Assembly (NCBI RefSeq): GCF_006385595.1
Contig: NZ_CP041046.1
Span: 930,001 to 994,000, forward strand
Length of the DNA stretch: 64,000 nt
Direction of reading: 5' to 3'
DNA from: Luteibacter pinisoli
GTDB taxonomy: Bacteria > Pseudomonadota > Gammaproteobacteria > Xanthomonadales > Rhodanobacteraceae
The position numbers and the translations under genes were made by a program. The notes beneath the pieces were generated by a model. That model saw only the letters and a program-made list of their open reading frames with translations. It was not told the origin of the DNA and made no database searches. Every line of letters begins with the position of its first letter. The stretch's first letter is position 1. Below are positions 43,740 to 52,341 of the stretch, piece by piece.

Positions 43740-46700
43740 ATGTTTCCGAGTGACAGGGATTCTTTGAAGTTGGCCATGGACGGGGGGGCTCATCCTTTTC
43801 CCATGTGGCTTGTAGATCGCGTCAAGCCGGCGCTGATCGTGGACGTGGGCGAGCCGCTCGGCAGTGCGTACCTCGCGTGGTGTCGCGCTGTACAGCTGCT
43901 TGGCCTGCCGACGCACGTGTACTCGCTCGATATTGACGGGACGGGCGCGGCGTCCGAGCACGCCACCGCCGAGCACGAGATGCTCTACGCTGCGTTCTCG
44001 CACGCCATGCAGCTGCCGCTGGACCAGGCGCTCGAAGTGTTTCCCGAGGGTTCGATCGATCTGCTCATCGTGCCAGCGACCGGTGCACACACGCCGGCGA
44101 GTCTCCTTGATGCCTGGATGCCCAAGCTGTCCTCCAGTGCGGTCGTGATGATCCGTGGGCCCCTGGGTGAAGGATCCACGCGAGACGCGTGGGACACGAT
44201 GCGCGACCGGTATCCCTCGACCGAAGGGGACGAGGGTCGCCATCGTCTACTCCTCGTCGGTGCCGACGCTCCTGCGCGCATCCACGACATCTTCGGTACG
44301 CAGGACCAGGGCCGTGCGATCGCCACCAGCCTGCGATCCTACGAGAACGAAGGAGACACCCAGGATACCGATGACGCGGGCCGGCAGATGGAAACCGTGG
44401 CGCGCCGCTTGTCCGCGCAGTCGTCCGAACTGGACGACGCGCGACGCGCCTTGGCGGAAAAAGAGCATCTGCTCCGCCAGGTGGAAGACTCGCGCATGTC
44501 GTACGAGCGGAAAATCAAGGCACTGACGAGAGCGCTGGAGAACGCGGACATCGCGTCTCAAGCCACGCTGGTCAACCTGCGCGAAGCCCGGGCCAAGGTC
44601 GACGAACTCCTTGGGTCGCGTTCGTGGACGATCACGGCGCCGTTGCGTGGCGTAACGACGGCGATTCGATTCACCCGGGACGTGGTGAAGGGCAGTCTCA
44701 GGGTCGCACTCTCCGGCCCCCGCCGGATCGCCGCACGTGGCTGGCGACAGACCATGCGTGATGCTGCGCAATCGCTGACTCATCCGCGTAGTGCGCTTAA
44801 GCGCCTGAGGGGCGACACCACCTTGGCGGGCGAGAAGCCGGTCTACACATTGTCGCCGCCCCCGCCGGCGACGACGCGGCTGCGCCAGCGTGTCCTTATC
44901 GTCGCGGAGATGAGTCTTGCGCAGTGCCTGAAATATCGCGTGCTGCAAAAGCAGCACATGATCCAGGACCTGGGTGTCGACTGCACCGTCGTACCGTGGC
45001 AGGACGTCGCCTCGGCGCGCGACTTCCTCCAGACCCACACCATGGTTATCTTCTACCGGGTTCCGGGCTTCCCACCTCAGTTGGAAACCATCCGGATGGC
45101 GAAGGAACTGGGCATGCCCACGTTCTGGGAAGTCGACGACCTGATCTTCGACGCCGAGCTGTACAAGACCAACTCAAACCTTGATGACCTGCACAAGAAG
45201 GTGCGCGAAGGCATCATGCGCGGCGTGCCCCTTTATCGGGCCGCCATGCTCGCGTGCGACGCATGCATCACGTCGACCGCCTCGCTGGCAGACGTGATGC
45301 GTTCGGCAGGTGTCGCGACGGTGCACATTGTTGAAAATGCCCTGGATGGTGAAACCATCCGCGTGGCGGAAGAAATCAATGTGTCACCGAAGAAGGCCGA
45401 CGGCCTGATACGCATCGTCTACGGGTCAGGCTCCGCGTCGCACGACACGGATTTCCGCCAGGCGGCACCTGCCATCCTGAACCTCCTGCGCGCCCGATAC
45501 GACGTGCGCCTGACCATCATCGGCTCCCTTAACCTTCCGGAAGCGTTCAGCGCATTCGACACGCAGATCGAACGGCTTCCTCCGTCCGATTACGCGACGT
45601 ATATGAAGCGTCTCGGCAACTGCCATGTGAACATCGCCCCGCTTGAGCCGAGCGTGTTCAATGACGCCAAGTCGAATATCAAGTACCTCGAGGCCGCGAT
45701 ACTGAAGCTTCCCTCGATCTGTTCGTCGACCGCCGAGTTCGCGCGAACCATCGAGCATGGCCAGACGGGCTTTCTCGCGTCCACTCCCGCTGAGTGGGAA
45801 GAGGCGCTGTTCCGTCTCGTGGAAGATGCCGAGCTTCGCCGCCAGATTGGCCAGAAGGCTCATGATCACGTCGCAGCGCACTACACGCCGGAGACGATGG
45901 CGCGCGAGCGCGTGGAGCCTATCCTTGCGCCTTTCCGCCGCTTCCAGAAAGACCGCCTGCGCGTGCTTGGCGTCAATATCTTCTTCGAGCCGCGCAGCTT
46001 CGGCGGCGCCACGATCGTGGCAGAGCAGGTGGCCCGACGGATCAACGCGGGCAACGACATCGACTACGCCATGCTGACGTCGCTGCCAACGTCGGACGTG
46101 CACCCGTACAAGGTGGTGCGTTACCAGTCGTCGGCCGCCGAAGTGTTTGCGATGGGCCTGCCGTTTGAAGGGAATCCGGCATTCGATTTCGATAACCCGT
46201 ACCCGACGATCGCCTTCCGCGAAATCCTTCGTGCATGGCAGCCGGACGTGGTGCACCTGCATTCGATCCAGGGTTTCGGTGTGCAGTTGGCGGAGGTCTG
46301 CCAGGCCGAAGGCATTCCCTTCGTCGTGACGGCCCACGACGCCTGGTGGATCTGTGCACGCCAGTTCATGATCACGCGTGAAGGCAAGTACTGCCACCAG
46401 CGCAAGGTGGACCTCAACGTGTGCGCCAAGTGCGTGGTGCACCCCGCGCTCAATCCCTATCGGCAGTTTCGTCTCCACGAGGTGCTGTCCGGCGCCGATC
46501 GCCTGATCGTACCCAGCCAGTTCTTCCGTGGGCTGTACGTTGACAACGGGTTCAATCCGGCAACGACCGTGGTGAACAAGAACGGCGTGGTCGCCCCGCG
46601 GCGCCGCGCCGAGCGAAGCGCGCCCAGCGGGCGGCCACTGCGGCTCGGTTTCGTGGGCGGCGAGGGGCCGGCGAAGGGCAGCGAGCTGATCAAGCAGGTA

Positions 46701-47231
46701 CTCCGCGAGATGCCCGAACACACCAACTACGAGTTGCTCGTCGTCGACGGCGCGCTCAATCTTGGGCGCCGGGTGATCTTCGAATCCACCTGGAGTATCC
46801 CCGGTACGCTCCGCATCGTTCCCGCCTATACGCAGGATACGATCGATGACTTCTTCGAAGGCGTGGACGTGCTGCTATTTCCCACGCAGTGCAAGGAAAG
46901 CTTTGGCTTGTCCGTCCGTGAAGCGATGATCCGGGATGTCTGGGTTATCGCCACGGACGCAGGTGGTGCCGTTGAGGACATCGTGCCGGGGGAGAACGGT
47001 GACGTGGTGCCCCTCGAGGATGACGGCGCACGCTTCAAGGAAGCGCTGCGGCGTCTTCTGGATGATCCGGCAAGGCTGGACGGTTACCGTAACCAGCACG
47101 TCGACATGATCCGCGTGTTTGATGAGCAGGCGGCGGAGCTCTCCGCCATGTTGAAAGACGTGGCCGCGCGCAATCCAGTGGACCACGATCCCCTCGTGGA
47201 ACGGGTGCCGTTGGACCTTCGGGGCGCCTGA
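43740..47231 (+). CDS. Multi-domain glycosyltransferase: methyltransferase-like N-terminus, coiled coil, two GT4-type domains
   Basis: A 1163-residue cytoplasmic protein. Residues about 25-200 look like a class I methyltransferase fold of the MT-24 kind (LIVDVGEPLGSAYLAWCRA), though SAM-binding residues are not obvious. Residues about 216-297 are a charged coiled coil ending GSRSWTITAPLRG, a linker seen in large O-antigen transferases. A first GT4-like domain spans about 380-730 (AILKLPSICS near 645) and a second about 737-1140, with FFEPRSFGGATIVAEQVA and KESFGLSVREAMIRDVWVIATDAGG, the E-x7-E region of GT-B enzymes. It follows wzt and probably adds two or more sugars of the repeat. ATG 43740 has AGGGGG upstream. 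Confidence 0.85.
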   Translation: MFPSDRDSLKLAMDGGAHPFPMWLVDRVKPALIVDVGEPLGSAYLAWCRAVQLLGLPTHVYSLDIDGTGAASEHATAEHEMLYAAFSHAMQLPLDQALEVFPEGSIDLLIVPATGAHTPASLLDAWMPKLSSSAVVMIRGPLGEGSTRDAWDTMRDRYPSTEGDEGRHRLLLVGADAPARIHDIFGTQDQGRAIATSLRSYENEGDTQDTDDAGRQMETVARRLSAQSSELDDARRALAEKEHLLRQVEDSRMSYERKIKALTRALENADIASQATLVNLREARAKVDELLGSRSWTITAPLRGVTTAIRFTRDVVKGSLRVALSGPRRIAARGWRQTMRDAAQSLTHPRSALKRLRGDTTLAGEKPVYTLSPPPPATTRLRQRVLIVAEMSLAQCLKYRVLQKQHMIQDLGVDCTVVPWQDVASARDFLQTHTMVIFYRVPGFPPQLETIRMAKELGMPTFWEVDDLIFDAELYKTNSNLDDLHKKVREGIMRGVPLYRAAMLACDACITSTASLADVMRSAGVATVHIVENALDGETIRVAEEINVSPKKADGLIRIVYGSGSASHDTDFRQAAPAILNLLRARYDVRLTIIGSLNLPEAFSAFDTQIERLPPSDYATYMKRLGNCHVNIAPLEPSVFNDAKSNIKYLEAAILKLPSICSSTAEFARTIEHGQTGFLASTPAEWEEALFRLVEDAELRRQIGQKAHDHVAAHYTPETMARERVEPILAPFRRFQKDRLRVLGVNIFFEPRSFGGATIVAEQVARRINAGNDIDYAMLTSLPTSDVHPYKVVRYQSSAAEVFAMGLPFEGNPAFDFDNPYPTIAFREILRAWQPDVVHLHSIQGFGVQLAEVCQAEGIPFVVTAHDAWWICARQFMITREGKYCHQRKVDLNVCAKCVVHPALNPYRQFRLHEVLSGADRLIVPSQFFRGLYVDNGFNPATTVVNKNGVVAPRRRAERSAPSGRPLRLGFVGGEGPAKGSELIKQVLREMPEHTNYELLVVDGALNLGRRVIFESTWSIPGTLRIVPAYTQDTIDDFFEGVDVLLFPTQCKESFGLSVREAMIRDVWVIATDAGGAVEDIVPGENGDVVPLEDDGARFKEALRRLLDDPARLDGYRNQHVDMIRVFDEQAAELSAMLKDVAARNPVDHDPLVERVPLDLRGA

Positions 47232-47244
47232 GGCGCCCCGAAGG
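47216..47244. terminator. Hairpin whose loop is the glycosyltransferase stop codon
   Basis: A perfect 13-bp inverted repeat, CCTTCGGGGCGCC (47216-47228) and its complement (47232-47244), has the TGA stop (47229-47231) as its three-base loop. It lies between convergent genes. There is no T-run, so it is a weak intrinsic terminator or an mRNA 3'-end stabiliser. Confidence 0.6.
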
Positions 47245-47249
47245 TGACA

Positions 47250-49055
47250 TCAGGGCGCTGGGGCGGGGCAGCCCAGCGTCGTCAGCACGTGGCCTGCGTC
47301 GTCGAGGGTTCCAACGCAGCTCAACTGCACCGAGTCGCCAATACGTACCGTCCAGACACTGACGCCTTCACCCCCGCGCGATACGATCTCAGCGCCGATG
47401 TAGCGTTTCCCGCCAAGCGGGAAACGGTGGTAGCCGTTATCCGTGAGCGAAGCTAGCTGGAACGGGACGATGGTGGTATCGCCGTCACGCGTCCACACCC
47501 GGAGCTCGGCATCGCCTGGGTTGCTCCGGTTATAGGTGCCGAACATGACGTCCATGGACGACAGCGCGGCCGGTTCAGCGACCTGCGACGGGTTGAGTGA
47601 CACCCCCAGCGCGTGATCGCGAGTGAGGACCGCCGTCGGCACCAGCGTCGTCTGGATGCGGCTGGCAACGGGGTCGTTCTCGGCGAAGTAGCGCATCGCG
47701 ACGGTTTGCGGCGTCAGGTAGGCCGCCAGCAGCAGGATCAGGCCCGCCGCAGCGATGCCAATCCGGTGCGGCACGCTGGCGCGCGGGAGGTAGTCACCGC
47801 CGAAGGCAAAGGCGATGGCCAGGGCCGGAATCATGAAATAGCGGCCCTGCACGCCCTGGATGATGGGCGAATCGCCGATCGTCCACTGCACCAGCATGGC
47901 GAGGTACGTCATCAGCAGGGTGGCAATGGCGCAGAGCACCAGCACCCCGCGCGCGAGGCGATGCTCGACGATGGCGTCGCGCGAGAACGAGAACGCGAAG
48001 GCGATCAGGAAGAGGATGCCGAAGATCCTGTAACTCGCGACGGGCAACGAGGTGTCAAGCCACCCGAGCGCGCCGATGAACGAGCTGATGTAGTAGCCGC
48101 GGACGCCCGGATCCGCGAGTGTTGCATACAGGATGCTGAAGAATCTGCCGGGATGGATGATGTAAGAAGCCAGCCTGGCGGTGTGGTCGATGTGCCGCGC
48201 CCCTGGCGGATACACCGTGTATTTCATGGTGAACAGCGTCCAGCCGACCACGGCCACGCCCAGTGCGACGGCCACGGCGAGGCTGCGACGGTCACGCATG
48301 AACCACCACACGACGAACGGCAGCAGCAGGAACGGTGCGGCGTTGGCGCGGCAGGCGCCAACGAGCAGCAGCGCGACGGCAAACACCCAGAACACCCAGG
48401 ACGGCGAGGCCTGCCGTTCCGTCGCCAGTCGCATGAAGGCCGCCAGGGCCACGGCCGCCGTTGCCGTGGTCATGCCATCCAGTGACGGGGAGGCAAACAG
48501 GAACAGGTTCATCGGCAGCACGAGCACCGCCATCACGGCCGGTGGCGGCGGGAAGATACGGCACGCAAAGGCCAGCAGGAGCAGGCACGTTACCAGCGCG
48601 AACAGGCGTGCCAGGCGGTACGACTTGTTGACGGAAAGCCCAAGGGCCTTACCGGTCGACAGGCCGATCGCTTGCGGCGCATACAGGGCGGGGAAGTAGT
48701 ACGACGTACCCACCGGCGTAACGAAGCGATCCGTGCCGGTCCAGGCAATCGCCCCCGCGTGGTCGAGTTCGGCGCCGGAGATTTTCTGTGCGTTATGGCC
48801 AGGAAGTGCTCCGAACGCGTCCATGAAATCCACGAGGCCGCTGTCCACATAGCCGCCCGAGGGTGAGCCCGATTGCGAATGCAGCAGCAGTTGCCCTTGC
48901 CCGAACATGTAGGCGCGCTTGATGTGATCGAACTCGTCCGGTGCGCTGAAAGGAGGCATCAGCGCGCCAAGGATCAGTGACACGATGAATGTGACCAGAA
49001 GAAATGCCGGCCAGATGCGCGGAGCCGGGCGCGCGCTCAGCGTTGTGATCGTCAT
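47250..49055 (-). CDS. DUF2142 integral membrane protein, probable GT-C glycosyltransferase
   Basis: A 601-residue protein with about 10-12 membrane segments. It opens with a first loop PPFSAPDEFDHIKRAYMFGQG, where the PDExxH pattern is typical of the DUF2142 family and recalls the acidic first loop of GT-C enzymes. A periplasmic C-terminal region of about 130 residues follows the last helix. Its start overlaps the stop of the EmrE-like gene (ATGA). With that gene and the GT2 upstream it forms a three-gene unit which would fit a polyprenyl-sugar donor synthase, a flippase and a periplasmic transferase. Confidence 0.78.
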   Translation of the reverse strand: MTITTLSARPAPRIWPAFLLVTFIVSLILGALMPPFSAPDEFDHIKRAYMFGQGQLLLHSQSGSPSGGYVDSGLVDFMDAFGALPGHNAQKISGAELDHAGAIAWTGTDRFVTPVGTSYYFPALYAPQAIGLSTGKALGLSVNKSYRLARLFALVTCLLLLAFACRIFPPPPAVMAVLVLPMNLFLFASPSLDGMTTATAAVALAAFMRLATERQASPSWVFWVFAVALLLVGACRANAAPFLLLPFVVWWFMRDRRSLAVAVALGVAVVGWTLFTMKYTVYPPGARHIDHTARLASYIIHPGRFFSILYATLADPGVRGYYISSFIGALGWLDTSLPVASYRIFGILFLIAFAFSFSRDAIVEHRLARGVLVLCAIATLLMTYLAMLVQWTIGDSPIIQGVQGRYFMIPALAIAFAFGGDYLPRASVPHRIGIAAAGLILLLAAYLTPQTVAMRYFAENDPVASRIQTTLVPTAVLTRDHALGVSLNPSQVAEPAALSSMDVMFGTYNRSNPGDAELRVWTRDGDTTIVPFQLASLTDNGYHRFPLGGKRYIGAEIVSRGGEGVSVWTVRIGDSVQLSCVGTLDDAGHVLTTLGCPAPAP

Positions 49056-49393
49056 GCAGACCTCACGGCGACAACAATGCCGGCCATGATGAGGGCCACG
49101 CCCACGAAGTACTGCGGCTGGAACCGCTCACCAAAGATCAGGTGGCTGCCCAGTGGGACGATCACGAAGGCCAGGGCCATCAGTGGATACACCTTACCGA
49201 GGTCTGCCTTCTGCAGCACCCAGATCCACGCGATGGTCATGACTCCGTAGAGGGCGAACGAGCAGAACAGCAGCAGCATGGTCGACGGATCGAAGAAGCT
49301 GCCGGTCTTCTGCAGCGAGCTGGCGCTGAGCTTGAAAAGGATCTGGCCGCAGGCGATGCCGATCACACAGATAAGAGCGACGATGTAGGTCAC
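49052..49393 (-). CDS. EmrE/ArnE-like small multidrug-resistance family membrane protein (probable lipid-sugar flippase)
   Basis: A 113-residue protein with four predicted helices: IVALICVIGIACGQILFK, LLLFCSFALYGVMTIAWIWVL, KADLGKVYPLMALAFVIVPLG and FVGVALIMAGIVVAV. The YPLMALAF block is common in SMR/ArnE-type proteins. Overlaps by four bases with genes on both sides mean tight coupling. By position it takes the place of GtrA in a three-component glycan system, as ArnE/F do in lipid A modification; flipping activity is inferred. Confidence 0.8.
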   Translation of the reverse strand: MTYIVALICVIGIACGQILFKLSASSLQKTGSFFDPSTMLLLFCSFALYGVMTIAWIWVLQKADLGKVYPLMALAFVIVPLGSHLIFGERFQPQYFVGVALIMAGIVVAVRSA

Positions 49394-50376
49394 GATTTGG
49401 CAGCCTTGTTCAGTGCGGAGCGACCCAGCTGGGAGTGGACGGCGCGGCGGGGTGTCGAGCTCACATCGTAGCCAATGAACGCAAGCACCAACTGCACACC
49501 GACGATGACCGGCATGGCTGCAAGCATGACCGTACCGCTGCTGGCGACAACGCCATGTTCGGCGGAGGAGGCCCAGTGTATGCCGCCGTAAATGACGCCG
49601 AAGAGCAGGAGCAACAAGCCCAGCGGGAGTTCGAACGACGCCAGTGACATGTCGCGCAGATAATAGTTATAGAAAATGCGCTTTACGAAATTCGCCAGAT
49701 TCTTCCCAAGAAACTCGCTGAACACCTTGGTAATCTTGAGGTTGCTTACCTCATCGGCATACTTTGCGTGCATCGGTACGTCGACCGCTACGGCACGCAA
49801 TGTCCCGAGGCGGAACAGCATGTCGGTTTCGAAGAAATAGCGCTTGCTGATCTTGTCGAATGGGAGATGCGATGCCACGTCGCGATGGATCGCCGTGAAT
49901 CCGTTGGTGGGATCGAAAAGGTCCCAATACCCGGATGAGATCTTGGTGAGGAATGACAGGCCCGCATTGCCCACCAGGCGCGCCTTCGGCATGGCATGAA
50001 TTTCTTCGAGGTCGAAGAACCGGTTACCTTTGGTGTAGTCCGCCTCGCCGGCCAGGATGGGCGCCACGAATTGCGGGATCAGGGCCGGCTCCATCTGGCC
50101 GTCACCGTCCACCTTCACAATGATATCGATGCCTTCGGCGATGGCGGCACGGTACCCCGTGAGGACGGCGCCGCCTACGCCCTGGTTCTGCTCGTGCCGT
50201 AGGACCACGACACGAGGATCCCGGCATTCACTTTCCACGAAATCGCCGCTTTTGTCGGGGCAGCAGTCGTCCACAACATATATGCGCTCCACCTCCGGGC
50301 CAATGCCGGCGACGACCTGGAGGATATGACTGCGTACCTTATAGCTGGGGATGACGACCCCAATGCGATTATTCAT
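49390..50376 (-). CDS. GT2 polyprenyl-phosphate glycosyltransferase (GtrB/DPM1-like)
   Basis: A 328-residue enzyme. The N-terminal GT2 domain has GVVIPSYKVRSHI, VVDDCCPDKSG and the DxD region IVKVDGDGQM; the GT domain ends near residue 220. Two C-terminal membrane helices (LPLGLLLLLFGVIYGGIHW and MLAAMPVIVGVQLVLAFIGY) anchor it, as in GtrB and dolichol-phosphate-mannose synthases. ATG 50376 was chosen for the MNNRIGVVIPSY start. It is the first gene of the GT2-EmrE-DUF2142 unit; the promoter must be in 50377-50470. Confidence 0.88.
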   Translation of the reverse strand: MNNRIGVVIPSYKVRSHILQVVAGIGPEVERIYVVDDCCPDKSGDFVESECRDPRVVVLRHEQNQGVGGAVLTGYRAAIAEGIDIIVKVDGDGQMEPALIPQFVAPILAGEADYTKGNRFFDLEEIHAMPKARLVGNAGLSFLTKISSGYWDLFDPTNGFTAIHRDVASHLPFDKISKRYFFETDMLFRLGTLRAVAVDVPMHAKYADEVSNLKITKVFSEFLGKNLANFVKRIFYNYYLRDMSLASFELPLGLLLLLFGVIYGGIHWASSAEHGVVASSGTVMLAAMPVIVGVQLVLAFIGYDVSSTPRRAVHSQLGRSALNKAAKS

Positions 50377-50470
50377 TGCGATTTTCCGTCTCGGGCCATG
50401 CCCGTAGTCGCCCCTTGAGAATTTGCGACATGATCGCATAGGCGGCGCAGGCCGGTATGCAGCCTTGGGC

Positions 50471-50502
50471 CAAAAAAAAAGCCTGCGGCGACGCCGCAGG
50501 CT
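50471..50502 (-). terminator. etfA terminator (minus strand)
   Basis: On the minus strand a perfect 10-bp stem AGCCTGCGGC (50502-50493 with 50489-50480), loop GTC, then nine T residues. It separates etfA from the GT2 gene. Confidence 0.92.
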
Positions 50503-50525
50503 AATAATCGTCGCGCTAATGTGAA

Positions 50526-51467
50526 TTAGCCGAGTGCAGCCTCGAGCTCCGGCAGGATCTTAAACAGATCTCCCACCAGGCCAATATCAGCAATCTCAAA
50601 GATCGGCGCCTCGCCGTCCTTGTTGATCGCCACGATGGTACCCGCGTCCTTGATGCCGGTCAGATGCTGGATGGCGCCCGAGATACCCACGGCAATGTAG
50701 AGCTCGGGCGCGATGATCTTGCCCGTCTGGCCCACCTGCATTTCGTTCGGGACGTAACCGGCGTCGACGGCAGCGCGCGAGGCGCCCACCGCCGCACCGA
50801 TCTTGTCGGCGAACTTATAGATGACCTCGAAGTTCTCCTTCGAGCCGACGCCTCGGCCACCGGACACCACCTTGCCGGCGCCCTGCAGGTCCGGGCGATC
50901 GCTCTTGCCCTGCTGCAGCTTCACGAAGCGGGTGTGGGAGGGCAGGGCGACGTCGAGCGACAGGGCTTCGACGGGTGCATTGCCGGTGCTGCCCGCCGCT
51001 GGCCAGGAGGCCGTACGGATGGTGGCGACCACCGGCGAACCGCCATCCACTTCCACGGTGACGATGGCGTTGCCGGCATAGATCGGGCGCTTGAAGCTGT
51101 GCGCGCCTTCCACGGTCATGACGTCGCTCACCTGCGACACGCCCAGGAGGGCGGCGACGCGCGGTGCGATGTCCTTGCCGAACGTGGTGGACGGTGCGAA
51201 GACATGGCTGTAGCCGGCCGCGGCCTTGGCCACCTGCGGCGCATAGATGGCCGCCAGGGCGTGGGCGTTCTCGGCGCGGGCGACGGTCAGCACCTTGCTG
51301 ACGCCGTCGATCTTCGCCGCTTCGGCAGCCACGGCATCCGGGGCGTCGGACAGGACGATGACGTCAATCGCGTCCGGCTTCACGGCAGCGGCCGCGCTGA
51401 CAGCGCGCGCGGTGGAAGCATTGAGCTTGCCGTCGAGGTGTTCTGCAATAACGAGGATCTTGCTCAT
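50526..51467 (-). CDS. etfA: Electron transfer flavoprotein, alpha subunit
   Basis: A 313-residue subunit carrying most of the FAD site. The C-terminal signature GAVGASRAAVDAGYVPNEMQVGQTGKIIAPELYIAVGISGAIQH-region (about residues 215-260) is present as separate family blocks GASRAAVDAGY, GQTGKIIAPELY and GISGAIQHL. It pairs with EtfB and hands electrons from acyl-CoA dehydrogenases to ETF-QO. It follows etfB by 24 bp and ends before a strong terminator. It marks the classical right border of the Xanthomonas LPS locus. Confidence 0.96.
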   Translation of the reverse strand: MSKILVIAEHLDGKLNASTARAVSAAAAVKPDAIDVIVLSDAPDAVAAEAAKIDGVSKVLTVARAENAHALAAIYAPQVAKAAAGYSHVFAPSTTFGKDIAPRVAALLGVSQVSDVMTVEGAHSFKRPIYAGNAIVTVEVDGGSPVVATIRTASWPAAGSTGNAPVEALSLDVALPSHTRFVKLQQGKSDRPDLQGAGKVVSGGRGVGSKENFEVIYKFADKIGAAVGASRAAVDAGYVPNEMQVGQTGKIIAPELYIAVGISGAIQHLTGIKDAGTIVAINKDGEAPIFEIADIGLVGDLFKILPELEAALG

Positions 51468-51491
51468 GGTGTGTGCTCCTGTGCGGCTGCC

Positions 51492-52238
51492 TTACAGCAG
51501 GCCCTTCTGCTTGAGGGCCGCGACGAGTTCAGCGGCATCATTCACCATCACGCCCTTGCTGCGCTTGGCCGGGGCCGCGTAGTGCGTGGTCTTGACGTGG
51601 TCCGCGGCGTCGACGCCCAGCGAGCCCAGCTCGATCACGTCGATCGGCTTGGCCTTGGCCTTCATGATGTCCGGCAGCTTGATGAAGCGCGGCTCGTTCA
51701 GGCGCAGGTCGGTGGTGATGACCGCAGGCAGGTCGGCTTCAATGGTTTCCAGGCCGGCGTCCACTTCGCGGGTCACCGTGGCCTTGCCGTCTGCAATCTC
51801 TACCTTGCTGGCAAAGGTGGCCTGCGGACGATCCCACAGCGCGGCCAGCATCTGGCCGGTCTGGTTGGCATCGTCGTCGATCGCCTGCTTGCCGAGGATC
51901 ACCAGGCCCGGCTGCTCCTTTTCGACCAGCTTGAGGAAGGTGCGCGCGGCGGTCAGGGCCGACACGGCCTCGGCGGTCTGCACGTGGATGGCGCGGTTGG
52001 CGCCCATGGCCAGGCCGTTGCGCAGGTGGGCGGTGAGGTCCGCCGGGCCGATGCCGACCACGATGACTTCCTCTGCCACACCCTTTTCACGGAGGCGCAG
52101 GGCCTCTTCCAGGGCGATATCGTCGAACGGGTTGGCGGAGAGCTTCACGCCGTCCGTGACGACGCCCGTGCCGTCAGGTTTGACCTGGATGCGGACGTTG
52201 TAGTCCACGACGCGCTTGTAGCCGACCAGAATCTTCAT
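51492..52238 (-). CDS. etfB: Electron transfer flavoprotein, beta subunit
   Basis: A 248-residue subunit beginning MKILVGYKRVVDYNVRIQV, with NPFDDIALEEALRL and VNRAIHV-like region GANRAIHVQT. The loop VETIEADLPAVIT-like block (GLETIEADLPAVITTDLRLNEPR in part) near residues 165-185 is the EtfB recognition/anchoring region. ATG 52238 was chosen by the family N-terminus. It is 24 bp upstream of etfA in one operon. Confidence 0.95.
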   Translation of the reverse strand: MKILVGYKRVVDYNVRIQVKPDGTGVVTDGVKLSANPFDDIALEEALRLREKGVAEEVIVVGIGPADLTAHLRNGLAMGANRAIHVQTAEAVSALTAARTFLKLVEKEQPGLVILGKQAIDDDANQTGQMLAALWDRPQATFASKVEIADGKATVTREVDAGLETIEADLPAVITTDLRLNEPRFIKLPDIMKAKAKPIDVIELGSLGVDAADHVKTTHYAAPAKRSKGVMVNDAAELVAALKQKGLL

Positions 52239-52295
52239 CGAAGGTCCTCTAGGGAATGGGGTATCGCGACCGTCCATTGTAGCCGGTCAGGCTGC

Positions 52296-52328
52296 GGCGG
52301 CCCATGTCGCGGCGCACCATGGGCCGCC
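52296..52328 (-). terminator. Hairpin after the WbsX-RgpF gene
   Basis: A perfect 11-bp inverted repeat GGCGGCCCATG (52296-52306) and its complement (52318-52328) with an 11-base loop, just past the stop at 52342 on the minus strand. No T-run follows. Confidence 0.5.
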
Positions 52329-52341
52329 CGTTGGGAGGGGG

